Under the pieces are notes generated by a model. The model was given only the letters and a program-made list of their open reading frames with translations. It was not told the origin of the DNA and did no database searches. Below, piece by piece: positions 14,584 to 23,693 of a DNA stretch of 36,975 nt. Source of the stretch: Prevotella sp. UBA3675. GTDB lineage: Bacteria > Bacteroidota > Bacteroidia > Bacteroidales > Bacteroidaceae. How positions within the stretch are numbered: the stretch's first letter is position 1; the number at the start of each line of letters is the position of its first letter. The DNA lies in NCBI GenBank assembly GCA_002372235.1, contig DFJI01000027.1, positions 1-36,975 of the forward strand, given 5' to 3'. Made by a program: the position numbers and the translations under genes.

Positions 14584-17544
14584 TCAGAATGTCAGTCCCA
14601 GGCTCAGCGAGTAGGTGCGTGGGCGAGGATAGAACGAGTTGTCCATGCCGTTGGGCACTTCCGGGTCGATGCCCGAGTACTTGGTGATGCAGAACACGTT
14701 CTGAACCATGACCGAGGCTGTGAGCGAGACCCATGGGAAAATCTTTCCGAAGTCATAGCTCAGGTTCACGTTGTCAAGCTTCAGGAACGAGGCATTCTCT
14801 ACGTAATAGTCAGACAGATACTGCCGCAACTGGAAGCGTGTGTCGAGATAGGCCGAATGCACATTGTTCAGCTGCTGGCTGTTGTAGCTGATGGTCTCCC
14901 ATGCGCCTGTGCTCATGGCCATTCCGTTATAGACGTAGTTGCCGATGTTGGCGCGAAAGTTCAGGCCCAGTGTCAGCTTCTTGTAGCGAAGAGAGGTGGT
15001 GAGGCCCATGATGTAGTCGGGCATGGGCGAATGGAAGCGGTACAGGTCTTCGGAGTCTATCTTGCCGTCGTTGTTCAGGTCGGCGTATGCACCCTCGATG
15101 GGGCGGCCAGTGCGCTCGTCGTAGAGCTGGTGATAGACGTAGAACATGTAAGGCTGGTAGCCTTCGGTGAGTGTCTGGAACTGGTAGCTGTCAATCCACG
15201 GGCCCACAGGCACGTTGGTGGCTTTTGAACCGGGTACCAGACTCAGGTTCTTCACCTTCATGCTTTGCCAGGTCATGTTGTAGCTCAGGTTCCATTCCCA
15301 GTCCTTCGTCTTGATGGGCGTGGCGTTCAGCGTGACCTCAACGCCCTTGCTGTCCACATTGCCCACGTTGGTCAGAATAGACTTGGCGAAGTTGGTTCCG
15401 GCTGCCGATGGTACGGTAGAGAGCAGGTCCTCAGTCTTGCGGGTGTAGTAGTCAACGCTACCCGACAGTCTGCCGTCAAGGAACCCGAAGTCGATACCGA
15501 AGTTCCAGGACTTCGTGGTCTCCCATTTCAGGTCGCTGACAAAGCTGTCAGGGCGATAGGTGTAGATATACCGTCCGTTCATGAGCGCCTCTGCACCGTT
15601 GGTGCTCAGCGTATAGACCGGCAAATAGTTGTAGTTGCCAATGCCGTCCTGCTGTCCGGTTACGCCATAGCTGGCGCGCAGCTTCAGGTTGCTTAGCACT
15701 TTCTGTTCCTTCATGAACGGCTCGTTGGTGAGTGTCCATCCCAAGGCCACTGAGGGGAAGGTGCCCCAACGGTTGTTCTTTGAAAAGCGCGAAGTGCCGT
15801 CACGGCGGAGTGTGGCAGTCAGCAGGTAGCGTCCGTCAAACGAGTAGTTGATACGTCCGTAGTATGAAAGCAGCGCATGGCGGTAGTCGCTCTCTTTCTC
15901 AGTGGAAAGCACCTCATGTGCCACGTTATAGGTGTTATATTCAGGACGGTTGCTCTTCCAGTACTGGTAGTCGTAACCGATGGTGGCATCGACGTTGCTC
16001 TTGATCTTCTCGAAATACTTGCTGTAGTTGGCATAGATCGTCAGCAGGCGGTTCACGTTCTTCTGTGGCCCGTAGCTGTAGTCCAGACCGCCCGTAGTAT
16101 AGTTCGAGGCGGCAGTAGTAGGAATATAGGTGGTGCCTTTTCCTCTCGACAGGTCGATGCCCATCGTGGCATGTAGTTTCAGGTCGGGCAGGAAGTGGAG
16201 CTTGTAGTCTATGTCAAGCGAGGTGATGAGTCGTGTCACCGTACTTTTCGCATCGTATTGGTCAGCCAGTCCTTTGGGGTTGCGAACGGCAGCGTTGGTG
16301 GGCTGTCCGTTCGTGTCAATAGCCTCGTTGTATCCGCCAAAAGTCTGATTGTTCATATAGATGGGAATGGTGGGGTTGAAAGTGGCTGCGGCCCAGATGG
16401 CACTACCGTTGTAGAACTTGTTGCGGTTCCATGTGCCTTTGGCATTGAGGGTCAGCCTCAGGTGGTCGTTGAGCAATGACGGGTTCAGCACGATATTGCC
16501 AGTCACACGCTGCGCATTGTCGTTCTTCACCAGTCCGCTCTGGTTCATGTAGCCCACGGATACGCGGAAGGGCATGAAGCCAGCCTTTCCGGCAACGCTC
16601 ACGTTATTGTCGGTGCCGAAGGCCGTGTGATACACCTCGTCGTTCCAATTTGTGTTAGCTGTACCAAGCAAGGCTTTCTGTGCTGCTGAGCCACGGCTGC
16701 TGATAAGGTTGTAGAAATCGTCGCGACCCAGCATATCGACCATCTTGGTGCGGGTCTGCAGGGTGTTGGTGGTGTTAAAGGTGACGGTAGGCTTCTTCTC
16801 GGCCCCTTTCTTCGTAGTAATGATGATGACACCGTTTGAGGCACGGCTACCGTAGATGGCCGTCGAAGAGGCATCTTTCAGCACCGTCATGCTCTCGATG
16901 TCGGAGGGGTTGATCATGCTCAGGAAGTTGTTGTCGTTGCCAGCGATGCCGCCTCGCTCCAAGGGCACTCCGTCGAGTACGATGAGCGGGTCGTTAGAGG
17001 CATTGAGCGATGCACCGCCACGCACGCGGATGATACTGCCGCCCGTAGCCGAACCGCTGTTCGACATGATCTGCACACCAGCCACTTTACCGTTGATGAG
17101 CTGTTCGGGTGAGCTGATCTGACCTTTGTTGAAGTCGTCGCTCTTGATGGTCGATACCGATCCCGTCAGGTCGCTTTTGCGTGCTGTGCCATAGCCAATG
17201 ACCACCACCTCGCTAATCACCTTCTGGTCGGGTTGTAGCTGAATCTTCAGTGGCTGACTGCCAATCTCAACCGTCTGGGTGGTGTAGCCGACGTAGCTCA
17301 CCTGAAGTTGCTTGGCGTTTTTGGGGACTTGTAGTGTGAAATCACCGTCGAAGTTGGCTGTAGTCCCTCCTGATGATTCGCCTACGATAGTGATGGTGGC
17401 TCCGTAGAGCGGTTCTCCCAGCTCGTCAATCACGTTGCCTTTCACTGTTCTCACTTGCGCCGTTGCCGCTGTCACAAACAGCAACAACAGCGGGACAAGA
17501 AGCATGCGCATCCTTGTCGGAATGTTGTCATAAGTTCGTTTCAT
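14584..17544 (-). CDS. SusC-like TonB-dependent outer-membrane transporter
   Basis: This 986-residue transporter imports oligosaccharides through the outer membrane using TonB energy. After a signal peptide (residues 1-29, ending AATAQ) comes a carboxypeptidase-regulatory-like domain starting VKGNVIDELGEPLYGATITI (34-53). A TonB-dependent plug follows with GYGTARKSDLTGSVS and LDGVPLERGG, then a long beta-barrel closing with the terminal-Phe strand SLSLGLTF. The Bacteroidetes SusC signature DPLIVLDGVP is present. It is the first gene of the galactan operon. There is no STN domain, so it probably does not itself signal to an anti-sigma factor, and no regulator gene (HTCS, SusR or ECF sigma) is adjacent. 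Confidence 0.97.
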   Translation of the reverse strand: MKRTYDNIPTRMRMLLVPLLLLFVTAATAQVRTVKGNVIDELGEPLYGATITIVGESSGGTTANFDGDFTLQVPKNAKQLQVSYVGYTTQTVEIGSQPLKIQLQPDQKVISEVVVIGYGTARKSDLTGSVSTIKSDDFNKGQISSPEQLINGKVAGVQIMSNSGSATGGSIIRVRGGASLNASNDPLIVLDGVPLERGGIAGNDNNFLSMINPSDIESMTVLKDASSTAIYGSRASNGVIIITTKKGAEKKPTVTFNTTNTLQTRTKMVDMLGRDDFYNLISSRGSAAQKALLGTANTNWNDEVYHTAFGTDNNVSVAGKAGFMPFRVSVGYMNQSGLVKNDNAQRVTGNIVLNPSLLNDHLRLTLNAKGTWNRNKFYNGSAIWAAATFNPTIPIYMNNQTFGGYNEAIDTNGQPTNAAVRNPKGLADQYDAKSTVTRLITSLDIDYKLHFLPDLKLHATMGIDLSRGKGTTYIPTTAASNYTTGGLDYSYGPQKNVNRLLTIYANYSKYFEKIKSNVDATIGYDYQYWKSNRPEYNTYNVAHEVLSTEKESDYRHALLSYYGRINYSFDGRYLLTATLRRDGTSRFSKNNRWGTFPSVALGWTLTNEPFMKEQKVLSNLKLRASYGVTGQQDGIGNYNYLPVYTLSTNGAEALMNGRYIYTYRPDSFVSDLKWETTKSWNFGIDFGFLDGRLSGSVDYYTRKTEDLLSTVPSAAGTNFAKSILTNVGNVDSKGVEVTLNATPIKTKDWEWNLSYNMTWQSMKVKNLSLVPGSKATNVPVGPWIDSYQFQTLTEGYQPYMFYVYHQLYDERTGRPIEGAYADLNNDGKIDSEDLYRFHSPMPDYIMGLTTSLRYKKLTLGLNFRANIGNYVYNGMAMSTGAWETISYNSQQLNNVHSAYLDTRFQLRQYLSDYYVENASFLKLDNVNLSYDFGKIFPWVSLTASVMVQNVFCITKYSGIDPEVPNGMDNSFYPRPRTYSLSLGLTF

Positions 17545-17607
17545 TCATTGAAGTTTTTATTAGTAGTTTTAGGAAGTTTCAGGCTCTTCTTTGTCAGTTG
17601 GAGCATG

Positions 17608-17638
17608 CAAAGGTAGTAAATATTATTTTGCAAGCAAA
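17608..17638 (-). promoter_or_regulatory. Promoter of the galactan locus
   Basis: On the minus strand, TTTG (17638-17635), a 19-nt spacer and TACCTTTG (17615-17608) match both Bacteroidetes promoter elements. Transcription would begin near 17601, about 57 nt before the susC ATG. Confidence 0.7.
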
Positions 17639-17734
17639 TGTTTGAGGTCGTTTTTTCAATTTTGTATTGTTAATGATGAAGGCCAGATTGAAGTTAAAAA
17701 ATGGTAAACGTGCAGGTTTTCAACCATTATTACG

Positions 17735-17742
17735 TAATTTTG
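17735..17742 (+). promoter_or_regulatory. -7 element for tig
   Basis: TAATTTTG matches TAnnTTTG exactly, giving a leader of about 63 nt before the ATG at 17812. No clear -33 TTG is seen. The tig and susC promoters are divergent and about 100 bp apart. Confidence 0.6.
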
Positions 17743-17811
17743 CACCCAATTTGAGAATTTATATATTGGTAATATTAAATTGTATATATAATAAATTAAG
17801 GTATAAAAGCA

Positions 17812-19170
17812 ATGAACATTTCATTTGAATGTGCTGACAAGGTGAATGGCCTGATGACCATCGTCGTTGAGAAAGCAGACTATGAAGAGAAGGTCGAAAA
17901 GACTCTGAAAGACTATCGTAAGAAAGCCCAGATGCCTGGCTTCCGCCCGGGCATGGTTCCCATGGGGCTCATCAAGAAACAGTATGGCACAGCCGTGAAG
18001 GTTGACGAGGTGAATCGTCTCTTGGGCGAGAAGCTCTACGAGTATGTGCGCGAGAATAAGATCCAGATGCTGGGCGAGCCTCTTCCCAATGAAGAGAAGC
18101 AGCAGCCGCAGGACTTCCAGCAGGACGGCCCCTTCACGTTCGTGTTCGATATCGCCGTGGCTCCCGAGTTCAAGGCTGAACTGACTGATAAGGATAGCAT
18201 TGACTATTATAATATTAAGGTTGACGACAAGCTCATTGACGATCAGGTGCAGATGTATGCTTCGCAGGCCGGTGAGTTTGTTGAGGCTCAGGAGTGGAGC
18301 GGCAACGACACGTTGAAGGGCGATCTGCGTCAGCTCGACGAGAACGGTAATACGCTTGAGGGCGGTATTGAGACCGAGGGCGGCATGGTGATGCCCAGCT
18401 ACATCAAGGGCGAGGACGAAAAGAAGAAGTTCGACGGTGCCAAGCTCGGCGACATCATCACCTTCAACCCCAAGAAGGCTTATCCCGACAACGATGCCGA
18501 GGTGGCAGCCCTGCTCAAGGTTGACAAGGAGAAGGTGAAGGACCTGACTGCCGACTTCAGCTTCCAGATTACTGAGATTCGTCATTTCCAGCCCGCTGCC
18601 GTCGATGCCAAGCTCTTCGAGCGCGTGTTCGGTGAGGGCGTGAAGGACGAGGCCGACTTCCGTCAGCGCATCAGCGATGCCATCAAGCCCCAGCTGCAGG
18701 CCAATGGCGACTATAAGTTCATGCTTGACGTGCGCAAGTACATGGAGCAGAAGGTGGGTGAGCTCACTTTCCCAGAGGCACTGCTCAAGCGCATCATGCT
18801 CAACAGCAACAAGGACAAGGGTGCCGACTTTGTGGAGAAAAACTTCAAGGCATCTGTTGACGAGCTGAAGTGGCACCTCATTAAGGAGCAGTTGGTGGTG
18901 GCCAGCGGCGTGAAGGTGGAAGACGACGACCTGAAGCAGGTGGCAAAGGCAGCCATCCGTCAGCAGTTTGCCCAGTATGGCATGACCAACGTGCCCGAGG
19001 ACGTGCTCGAGAACTATGCCAACGAGCAGCTGAAGAAGCGCGAGCAGGTCGATCAGTTCGTTGATCGCGCCATCGATGCCAAGCTGGCCGAAGCACTCAA
19101 GGGAACGGTGAAGCTCAACATGAAGGAAGTGACGCTTGACGAGTTCAACAAGCTCATGCAGGAGGCTTAA
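17812..19170 (+). CDS. tig: Trigger factor
   Basis: Trigger factor is the chaperone that meets nascent chains at the ribosome exit tunnel. The ribosome-binding motif GFRPGMVP is at residues 43-50, inside MPGFRPGMVPMGLIKKQYG. The C-terminal helical arm region is recognisable. The 452-residue length is slightly above the E. coli protein (432). The middle domain, normally an FKBP-type prolyl isomerase, is divergent: it reads TLKGDLRQLDENGNTLEGG with no FKBP-like aromatic cluster or PGFE-type motif, so isomerase activity is doubtful. The gene has its own promoter and terminator and is followed by clpP-clpX, a common neighbourhood that links folding with quality control. Confidence 0.95.
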   Translation: MNISFECADKVNGLMTIVVEKADYEEKVEKTLKDYRKKAQMPGFRPGMVPMGLIKKQYGTAVKVDEVNRLLGEKLYEYVRENKIQMLGEPLPNEEKQQPQDFQQDGPFTFVFDIAVAPEFKAELTDKDSIDYYNIKVDDKLIDDQVQMYASQAGEFVEAQEWSGNDTLKGDLRQLDENGNTLEGGIETEGGMVMPSYIKGEDEKKKFDGAKLGDIITFNPKKAYPDNDAEVAALLKVDKEKVKDLTADFSFQITEIRHFQPAAVDAKLFERVFGEGVKDEADFRQRISDAIKPQLQANGDYKFMLDVRKYMEQKVGELTFPEALLKRIMLNSNKDKGADFVEKNFKASVDELKWHLIKEQLVVASGVKVEDDDLKQVAKAAIRQQFAQYGMTNVPEDVLENYANEQLKKREQVDQFVDRAIDAKLAEALKGTVKLNMKEVTLDEFNKLMQEA

Positions 19171-19194
19171 AATGGCACCTCAGATATGAAAACA

Positions 19195-19227
19195 CCCCGG
19201 TTCGATTGTCGAATCGGGGATTTTTTT
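19195..19227 (+). terminator. Rho-independent terminator after tig
   Basis: CCCCGGTTCGA (19195-19205) pairs with TCGAATCGGGG (19209-19219), with one G-T wobble and a TTG loop, followed by seven T. Confidence 0.95.
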
Positions 19228-19246
19228 GCAAAAAATACTTAAAGGA

Positions 19247-19277
19247 TTGAGATTGTCGAGTTTTTTTTCTAATTTTG
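19247..19277 (+). promoter_or_regulatory. Promoter of clpP-clpX
   Basis: TTG at 19247-19249, a 20-nt spacer and TAATTTTG at 19270-19277 match the Bacteroidetes consensus. The leader to the clpP start would be about 70 nt. Confidence 0.65.
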
Positions 19278-19352
19278 TATTAAGAAAGACGGAAAAATTC
19301 CCGATAAAACAGTTTCCCCTTTATGTAGAATTAATTTATTAAGCAGTTTTCG

Positions 19353-20018
19353 ATGATGAACGATTTCAGAAAATACGCTACACAGCATCTCGGTATGAGC
19401 GGCTTGGTGCTCGATGATGTGATGAAGACCCAGGCACAGTATATGAATCCCTATATCTTGGAAGAACGACAGCTGAACGTGACGCAGATGGACGTGTTCT
19501 CACGTCTGATGATGGACCGTATCATTTTCCTCGGTACCGAGGTCAACGACTATACGGCCAACACCTTGCAGGCTCAGCTGCTCTATCTTGACTCCGTTGA
19601 TCCGGGCAAGGACATCTCCATCTATATCAACTCGCCTGGCGGCAGTGTCTATGCCGGATTGGGCATCTATGACACCATGCAGTTCGTGTCGAGCGACGTG
19701 GCTACCATCTGTACGGGTATGGCCGCTTCGATGGCTGCCGTGCTGCTTGTGGCCGGTGCTGAGGGCAAGCGTTCTGCGCTGCCTCACAGTCGCGTCATGA
19801 TTCACCAGCCGTTGGGCGGTGTGCAGGGACAAGCCTCCGACATAGAGATCGAGGCTCGCGAGATTCAGAAGTTGAAGAAAGAACTCTATACCATTATTGC
19901 CGACCATTCGCACACAGACTATGACAAAGTGTGGAAAGACTCCGACCGCAACTACTGGATGACGGCTGAGGAAGCCAAGGAGTATGGAATGATTGATCAG
20001 GTGCTGACGAAGAAATGA
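19353..20018 (+). CDS. clpP: ATP-dependent Clp protease proteolytic subunit
   Basis: ClpP forms the tetradecameric serine-protease chamber that degrades substrates unfolded by ClpX. The nucleophile Ser126 is in GMAASMAAV, the catalytic His151 in RVMIHQP, and the third residue is probably Asp198 in DSDRNYWM. The 221-residue length includes an N-terminal extension of some 20-30 residues relative to processed ClpP. Two ATGs start the frame (19353 and 19356). The stop codon overlaps the clpX ATG by 4 nt (ATGA at 20015-20018), indicating translational coupling. Confidence 0.97.
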   Translation: MMNDFRKYATQHLGMSGLVLDDVMKTQAQYMNPYILEERQLNVTQMDVFSRLMMDRIIFLGTEVNDYTANTLQAQLLYLDSVDPGKDISIYINSPGGSVYAGLGIYDTMQFVSSDVATICTGMAASMAAVLLVAGAEGKRSALPHSRVMIHQPLGGVQGQASDIEIEAREIQKLKKELYTIIADHSHTDYDKVWKDSDRNYWMTAEEAKEYGMIDQVLTKK

Positions 20019-21238
20019 AGAAAGTTTGTGGTTTTTGCGGAAAGAACGATAGTCAGGTGAGACTTCTCATCGCAGGAAGTAATGCATATATCTGCGATGA
20101 ATGTGCCAAACAGGCTTATCGGATTGTGGAAGAGTCGGGCCTGACGGAAGAAAAAAGCAAGAAAGACGGTCGTACAAACTGGGGAAAGATACCCAAGCCT
20201 ACGGAGATTAAGAGCTATCTCGACCAGTACGTCATTGGTCAGGACGAGGCCAAGCGCTTCCTCTCCGTGGCTGTGTATAATCACTATAAGCGACTGCAGC
20301 AGCCTGCCGACGACAATGGCGTGGAGATAGAGAAGTCGAACATCATCATGGTGGGCTCTACGGGTACGGGCAAGACCCTGCTGGCTCGTACCATCGCCAA
20401 GCTGCTCGACGTGCCGTTCACGATTGTCGATGCTACGGTGTTCACCGAAGCCGGCTATGTGGGCGAGGATGTGGAGAGCATCCTGTCGCGCCTGCTGCAA
20501 GTGGCCGACTACAATCTGGAGGCTACACAGCGCGGTATCGTGTTCATTGACGAGATTGACAAGATTGCCCGTAAGGCCGACAACCCTTCTATCACGCGCG
20601 ACGTGAGCGGTGAGGGTGTGCAGCAGGGACTGCTCAAGTTGCTGGAGGGAACGACCGTCAACGTGCCGCCAAAGGGTGGCCGCAAACATCCCGATCAGGA
20701 CTACATTCATGTGGATACGCGCAACATCCTCTTCATCTGTGGCGGAGCATTCGATGGCATAGAGCGCAAGATCGCACAGCGACTGAACACCCACACCGTC
20801 GGCTATAACTCGGTGCAGAACGTGCGCAAGATAGACAAGAATGATCTTATGAAATATGTGGTGCCGCAAGACCTCAAGTCGTTCGGCCTCATTCCTGAGA
20901 TTATCGGTCGTCTGCCCGTGCTCACCTATCTGAATCCGCTCGACCGCGATGCCCTGCGCCGCATTCTCGTTGAGCCGAAGAACTCCATCGTGAAGCAGTA
21001 TGAAAAGCTGTTCCAGATGGACGGCATACATCTCACCTTTGCCGAAGATGCCCTTGAGCTGATTGTTGATAAAGCCGTAGAGTACAAGCTCGGTGCGCGT
21101 GGACTGCGCTCCATCGTTGAGAGCATCATGATGGATGCTATGTTCGAGATGCCGTCGGACCACCGTAAGACGTTCGAGGTGACCCGTGAGTATGCTCAGC
21201 AGCAGTTGGCCAAGTCGAACATGAATCCTGTTGACTGA
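20015..21238 (+). CDS. clpX: ATP-dependent Clp protease unfoldase ClpX
   Basis: ClpX is the AAA+ hexamer that recognises, unfolds and feeds substrates into ClpP. The N-terminal zinc-binding domain has Cys5, Cys8, Cys27 and Cys30 (CGFC ... CDEC). Walker A is GSTGTGKT (114-121) and Walker B is IVFIDEIDKI. The pore-1 loop region contains AGYVGEDVES, and the sensor/arginine region near the C-terminus is GARGLRSI. At 407 residues the protein is a normal size. Start overlap with clpP suggests co-translation from one transcript. Confidence 0.98.
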   Translation: MKKVCGFCGKNDSQVRLLIAGSNAYICDECAKQAYRIVEESGLTEEKSKKDGRTNWGKIPKPTEIKSYLDQYVIGQDEAKRFLSVAVYNHYKRLQQPADDNGVEIEKSNIIMVGSTGTGKTLLARTIAKLLDVPFTIVDATVFTEAGYVGEDVESILSRLLQVADYNLEATQRGIVFIDEIDKIARKADNPSITRDVSGEGVQQGLLKLLEGTTVNVPPKGGRKHPDQDYIHVDTRNILFICGGAFDGIERKIAQRLNTHTVGYNSVQNVRKIDKNDLMKYVVPQDLKSFGLIPEIIGRLPVLTYLNPLDRDALRRILVEPKNSIVKQYEKLFQMDGIHLTFAEDALELIVDKAVEYKLGARGLRSIVESIMMDAMFEMPSDHRKTFEVTREYAQQQLAKSNMNPVD

Positions 21239-21289
21239 TTGTGGAGTGCGGGAAATATCTTATAGAAAAGAAAAAGCAAGCAAAAGCCT

Positions 21290-23470
21290 ATGACTACGAT
21301 TAAAACGAATCTGACCGAAGCCCTCAAGAAATATTTCGGTTTCGATACCTTCAAGGGCGATCAGGAAGCCATCATCCAGAACGTGCTGAATGGTCGGGAC
21401 ACCTTTGTCCTCATGCCAACGGGAGGAGGTAAGTCACTCTGCTATCAGTTGCCGTCGCTGCTGATGGATGGAGTGGCTATCGTCATCTCGCCGCTCATTG
21501 CGCTGATGAAGAACCAAGTAGATTTCATCACCCATCTGAGCGAGCACGAGGGCACGGCTCACTTCCTGAACTCATCGCTCAACAAGGGCGCTATCGACCA
21601 AGTGAAGGCCGACATACGTTCAGGACAGACCAAGTTGCTCTACGTGGCACCCGAGTCGCTCACGAAGGAAGACAATGTGGAGTTCCTGAAGACCTGTAAG
21701 ATATCTTTCTATGCCGTTGACGAGGCACACTGCATCTCAGAGTGGGGTCACGACTTCCGTCCGGAGTATCGCCGCATACGCCCCATCATCAACGAGATAG
21801 GCAAGGCACCCGTCATTGCCCTCACAGCTACGGCCACCGACAAGGTGCGTACTGACATAAAGAAGAATCTGGGCATTGCGGATGCCGATGAGTTTAAGAG
21901 CTCGTTCAACCGTCCTAACCTCTATTATGAAGTACGTCCCAAGACGAAGGACATTGACAAGGACATTGTGCGCTTCATCAAGCAGCACACGGGCAAGAGC
22001 GGCATCATCTACTGTCTCTCACGCAAGAAAGTGGAGGACCTGGCCGACGTGCTGCGTGCCAACGACATCAAGGCTGAGGCTTATCATGCCGGGCTCGACA
22101 GCGCCACGCGCACGCAGACTCAGGACGACTTCCTCATGGAGAAAATTGATGTCATTGTGGCTACCATTGCCTTTGGCATGGGCATCGACAAGCCCGATGT
22201 GCGCTTCGTCATTCACTACGACATACCCAAGTCGCTTGAGGGCTACTATCAGGAGACGGGCCGTGCCGGACGCGACGGCGGAGAGGGCATCTGTCTGACT
22301 TTCTATAGCTACAAGGACCTGCAGAAGCTCGATAAGTTCATGGAGGGCAAGCCCGTGGCCGAGCAGGACATAGGCCGACAGCTGTTGCAGGAGACGGCAG
22401 CCTATGCCGAGACCTCGGTGTGTCGGCGTAAGATGTTGCTCCACTACTTTGGTGAGAACTACGAACAAGACAACTGCCACAACTGCGATAATTGTCTGCA
22501 TCCCAGCACCAAGCGCGAGGCCAGCGAACAGTTGGTCACCGTACTGAAAGCGGTGCAGACGGTCAAGGAGAATTTCCGTAGCGACTATATCGTCAGCTTC
22601 ATCATGGGCCGCGAGACCAATGAGATCAATGCCCATAAGCATCATGAGCTCGAAGAGTTCGGCATGGGCGAGGACGAGGATCCGAAAATCTGGAATCCTG
22701 TCATACGGCAGGCGCTCATCGCTGGCTATCTGAAGAAGGATGTCGAGAACTACGGTCTGCTGAAGCTTACTGCCGCCGGCAAGAAGTTCATGAAGTCGCC
22801 CAAGTCGTTCATGGTCGTGCTCGACCATGAGTTCAACGAAGATGAGGAAGGCCCGGAGGGCGGAACAAGTGCCCTCGACCCCACGTTGAGTGCCATGCTC
22901 CATGACCTGCGTAAGAAATGGTCGCGCAAGCTCGACCGTCCGCCATACGTTATTTTCCAGGATGTGTCCATCGAGCAGATGGCAACCGACTATCCAGTCA
23001 CGCTCGAGGAACTGAAGAGCATTCAGGGTGTGGGTGACGGCAAGACGCGCCAGCCATACGCCAAGGAGTTTGTTGACTTCATTAAGCATTATTGCGAGGA
23101 GAACAATATCACCCGACAGGCCGACCTGCGTGTGCGCACCAAGGCCAAGGACTCCATGCGCAAGCTGAAGATACTGCAGAACATCGACCGACGCATTGAC
23201 CTGGAGGACATTGCCCGTGCCGAAGGCATCGACTTCGACGAGCTGCTCGACGAGCTGGAGGGCATCGTGATCTATAGCGGTAACAAGGTGAACATCAACT
23301 ACTACTTAGAGGAAATCATGGATCCCGATGATATCGACGACATCTATGAATATTTCAAGGAGTCGGACACTGGCGACCTCAACGAGGCATATCGCGAACT
23401 GGGTGGCGAGTATGAGGAGCACGACATCCGATTGGTGCGCATCAAGTTCATTAGTGAAATGGCTAACTGA
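21290..23470 (+). CDS. recQ: RecQ-family ATP-dependent DNA helicase
   Basis: RecQ is a 3'-5' DNA helicase that processes replication forks and recombination intermediates. Helicase motif I is MPTGGGKS (42-49), the DEAH box is in YAVDEAHCISEWGHDFRPEY, and motif VI is QETGRAGRDG. The RQC zinc region is present (CRRKMLLHYFGE ... CHNCDNC). A following HRDC-like domain can be recognised in LDRPPYVIFQDVSIEQMA. The 726-residue length is about 110 more than E. coli RecQ; the excess is mainly a charged insertion (EFNEDEEGPEGG) and an acidic C-terminal extension, frequent in Bacteroidetes. It follows clpX after 51 bp and could be read from the same transcript. Confidence 0.96.
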   Translation: MTTIKTNLTEALKKYFGFDTFKGDQEAIIQNVLNGRDTFVLMPTGGGKSLCYQLPSLLMDGVAIVISPLIALMKNQVDFITHLSEHEGTAHFLNSSLNKGAIDQVKADIRSGQTKLLYVAPESLTKEDNVEFLKTCKISFYAVDEAHCISEWGHDFRPEYRRIRPIINEIGKAPVIALTATATDKVRTDIKKNLGIADADEFKSSFNRPNLYYEVRPKTKDIDKDIVRFIKQHTGKSGIIYCLSRKKVEDLADVLRANDIKAEAYHAGLDSATRTQTQDDFLMEKIDVIVATIAFGMGIDKPDVRFVIHYDIPKSLEGYYQETGRAGRDGGEGICLTFYSYKDLQKLDKFMEGKPVAEQDIGRQLLQETAAYAETSVCRRKMLLHYFGENYEQDNCHNCDNCLHPSTKREASEQLVTVLKAVQTVKENFRSDYIVSFIMGRETNEINAHKHHELEEFGMGEDEDPKIWNPVIRQALIAGYLKKDVENYGLLKLTAAGKKFMKSPKSFMVVLDHEFNEDEEGPEGGTSALDPTLSAMLHDLRKKWSRKLDRPPYVIFQDVSIEQMATDYPVTLEELKSIQGVGDGKTRQPYAKEFVDFIKHYCEENNITRQADLRVRTKAKDSMRKLKILQNIDRRIDLEDIARAEGIDFDELLDELEGIVIYSGNKVNINYYLEEIMDPDDIDDIYEYFKESDTGDLNEAYRELGGEYEEHDIRLVRIKFISEMAN

Positions 23471-23543
23471 CATGTAGGTTTCTTTAGACTGTAGATTTTC
23501 AGACTACAGACTTTAGGCGATAAGATTATAACAGACTGTAAAA

Positions 23544-23648
23544 AGTTTTCAAAACATCTGCTCCATCTGCTCCCTTTTGTATCGTGCTGAAATACAATAT
23601 GTTGTGGCGGAGCAGATGGGAGCAGGTGGAGCAGATGTCTTGAAAACT
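23544..23648. repeat. 31-bp inverted repeat with TGGAGCAGATG tandem units
   Basis: Bases 23544-23574 pair with 23618-23648 over 31 positions with only two mismatches, both of the G-U type in RNA. The arms include AACATCTGCTCCATCTGC. The loop (43 nt) contains a smaller hairpin (TTGTAT at 23576-23581 with ATACAA at 23592-23597) and a further GGAGCAGAT copy at 23609-23617, so the right side holds three short GGAGCAG repeats in a row. It lies 73 bp after recQ; it could end the recQ transcript but has no proper T-run. Confidence 0.85.
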
Positions 23649-23693
23649 CTTTCGGAATGGATGGAAAATGATGTAGCAACGCCCTTTTTGTCT

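Noticed and set aside
20000..21163. A 388-codon open frame on the minus strand opposite clpX
   Set aside because: It is a shadow of clpX; the plus-strand frame has the zinc and AAA+ motifs.
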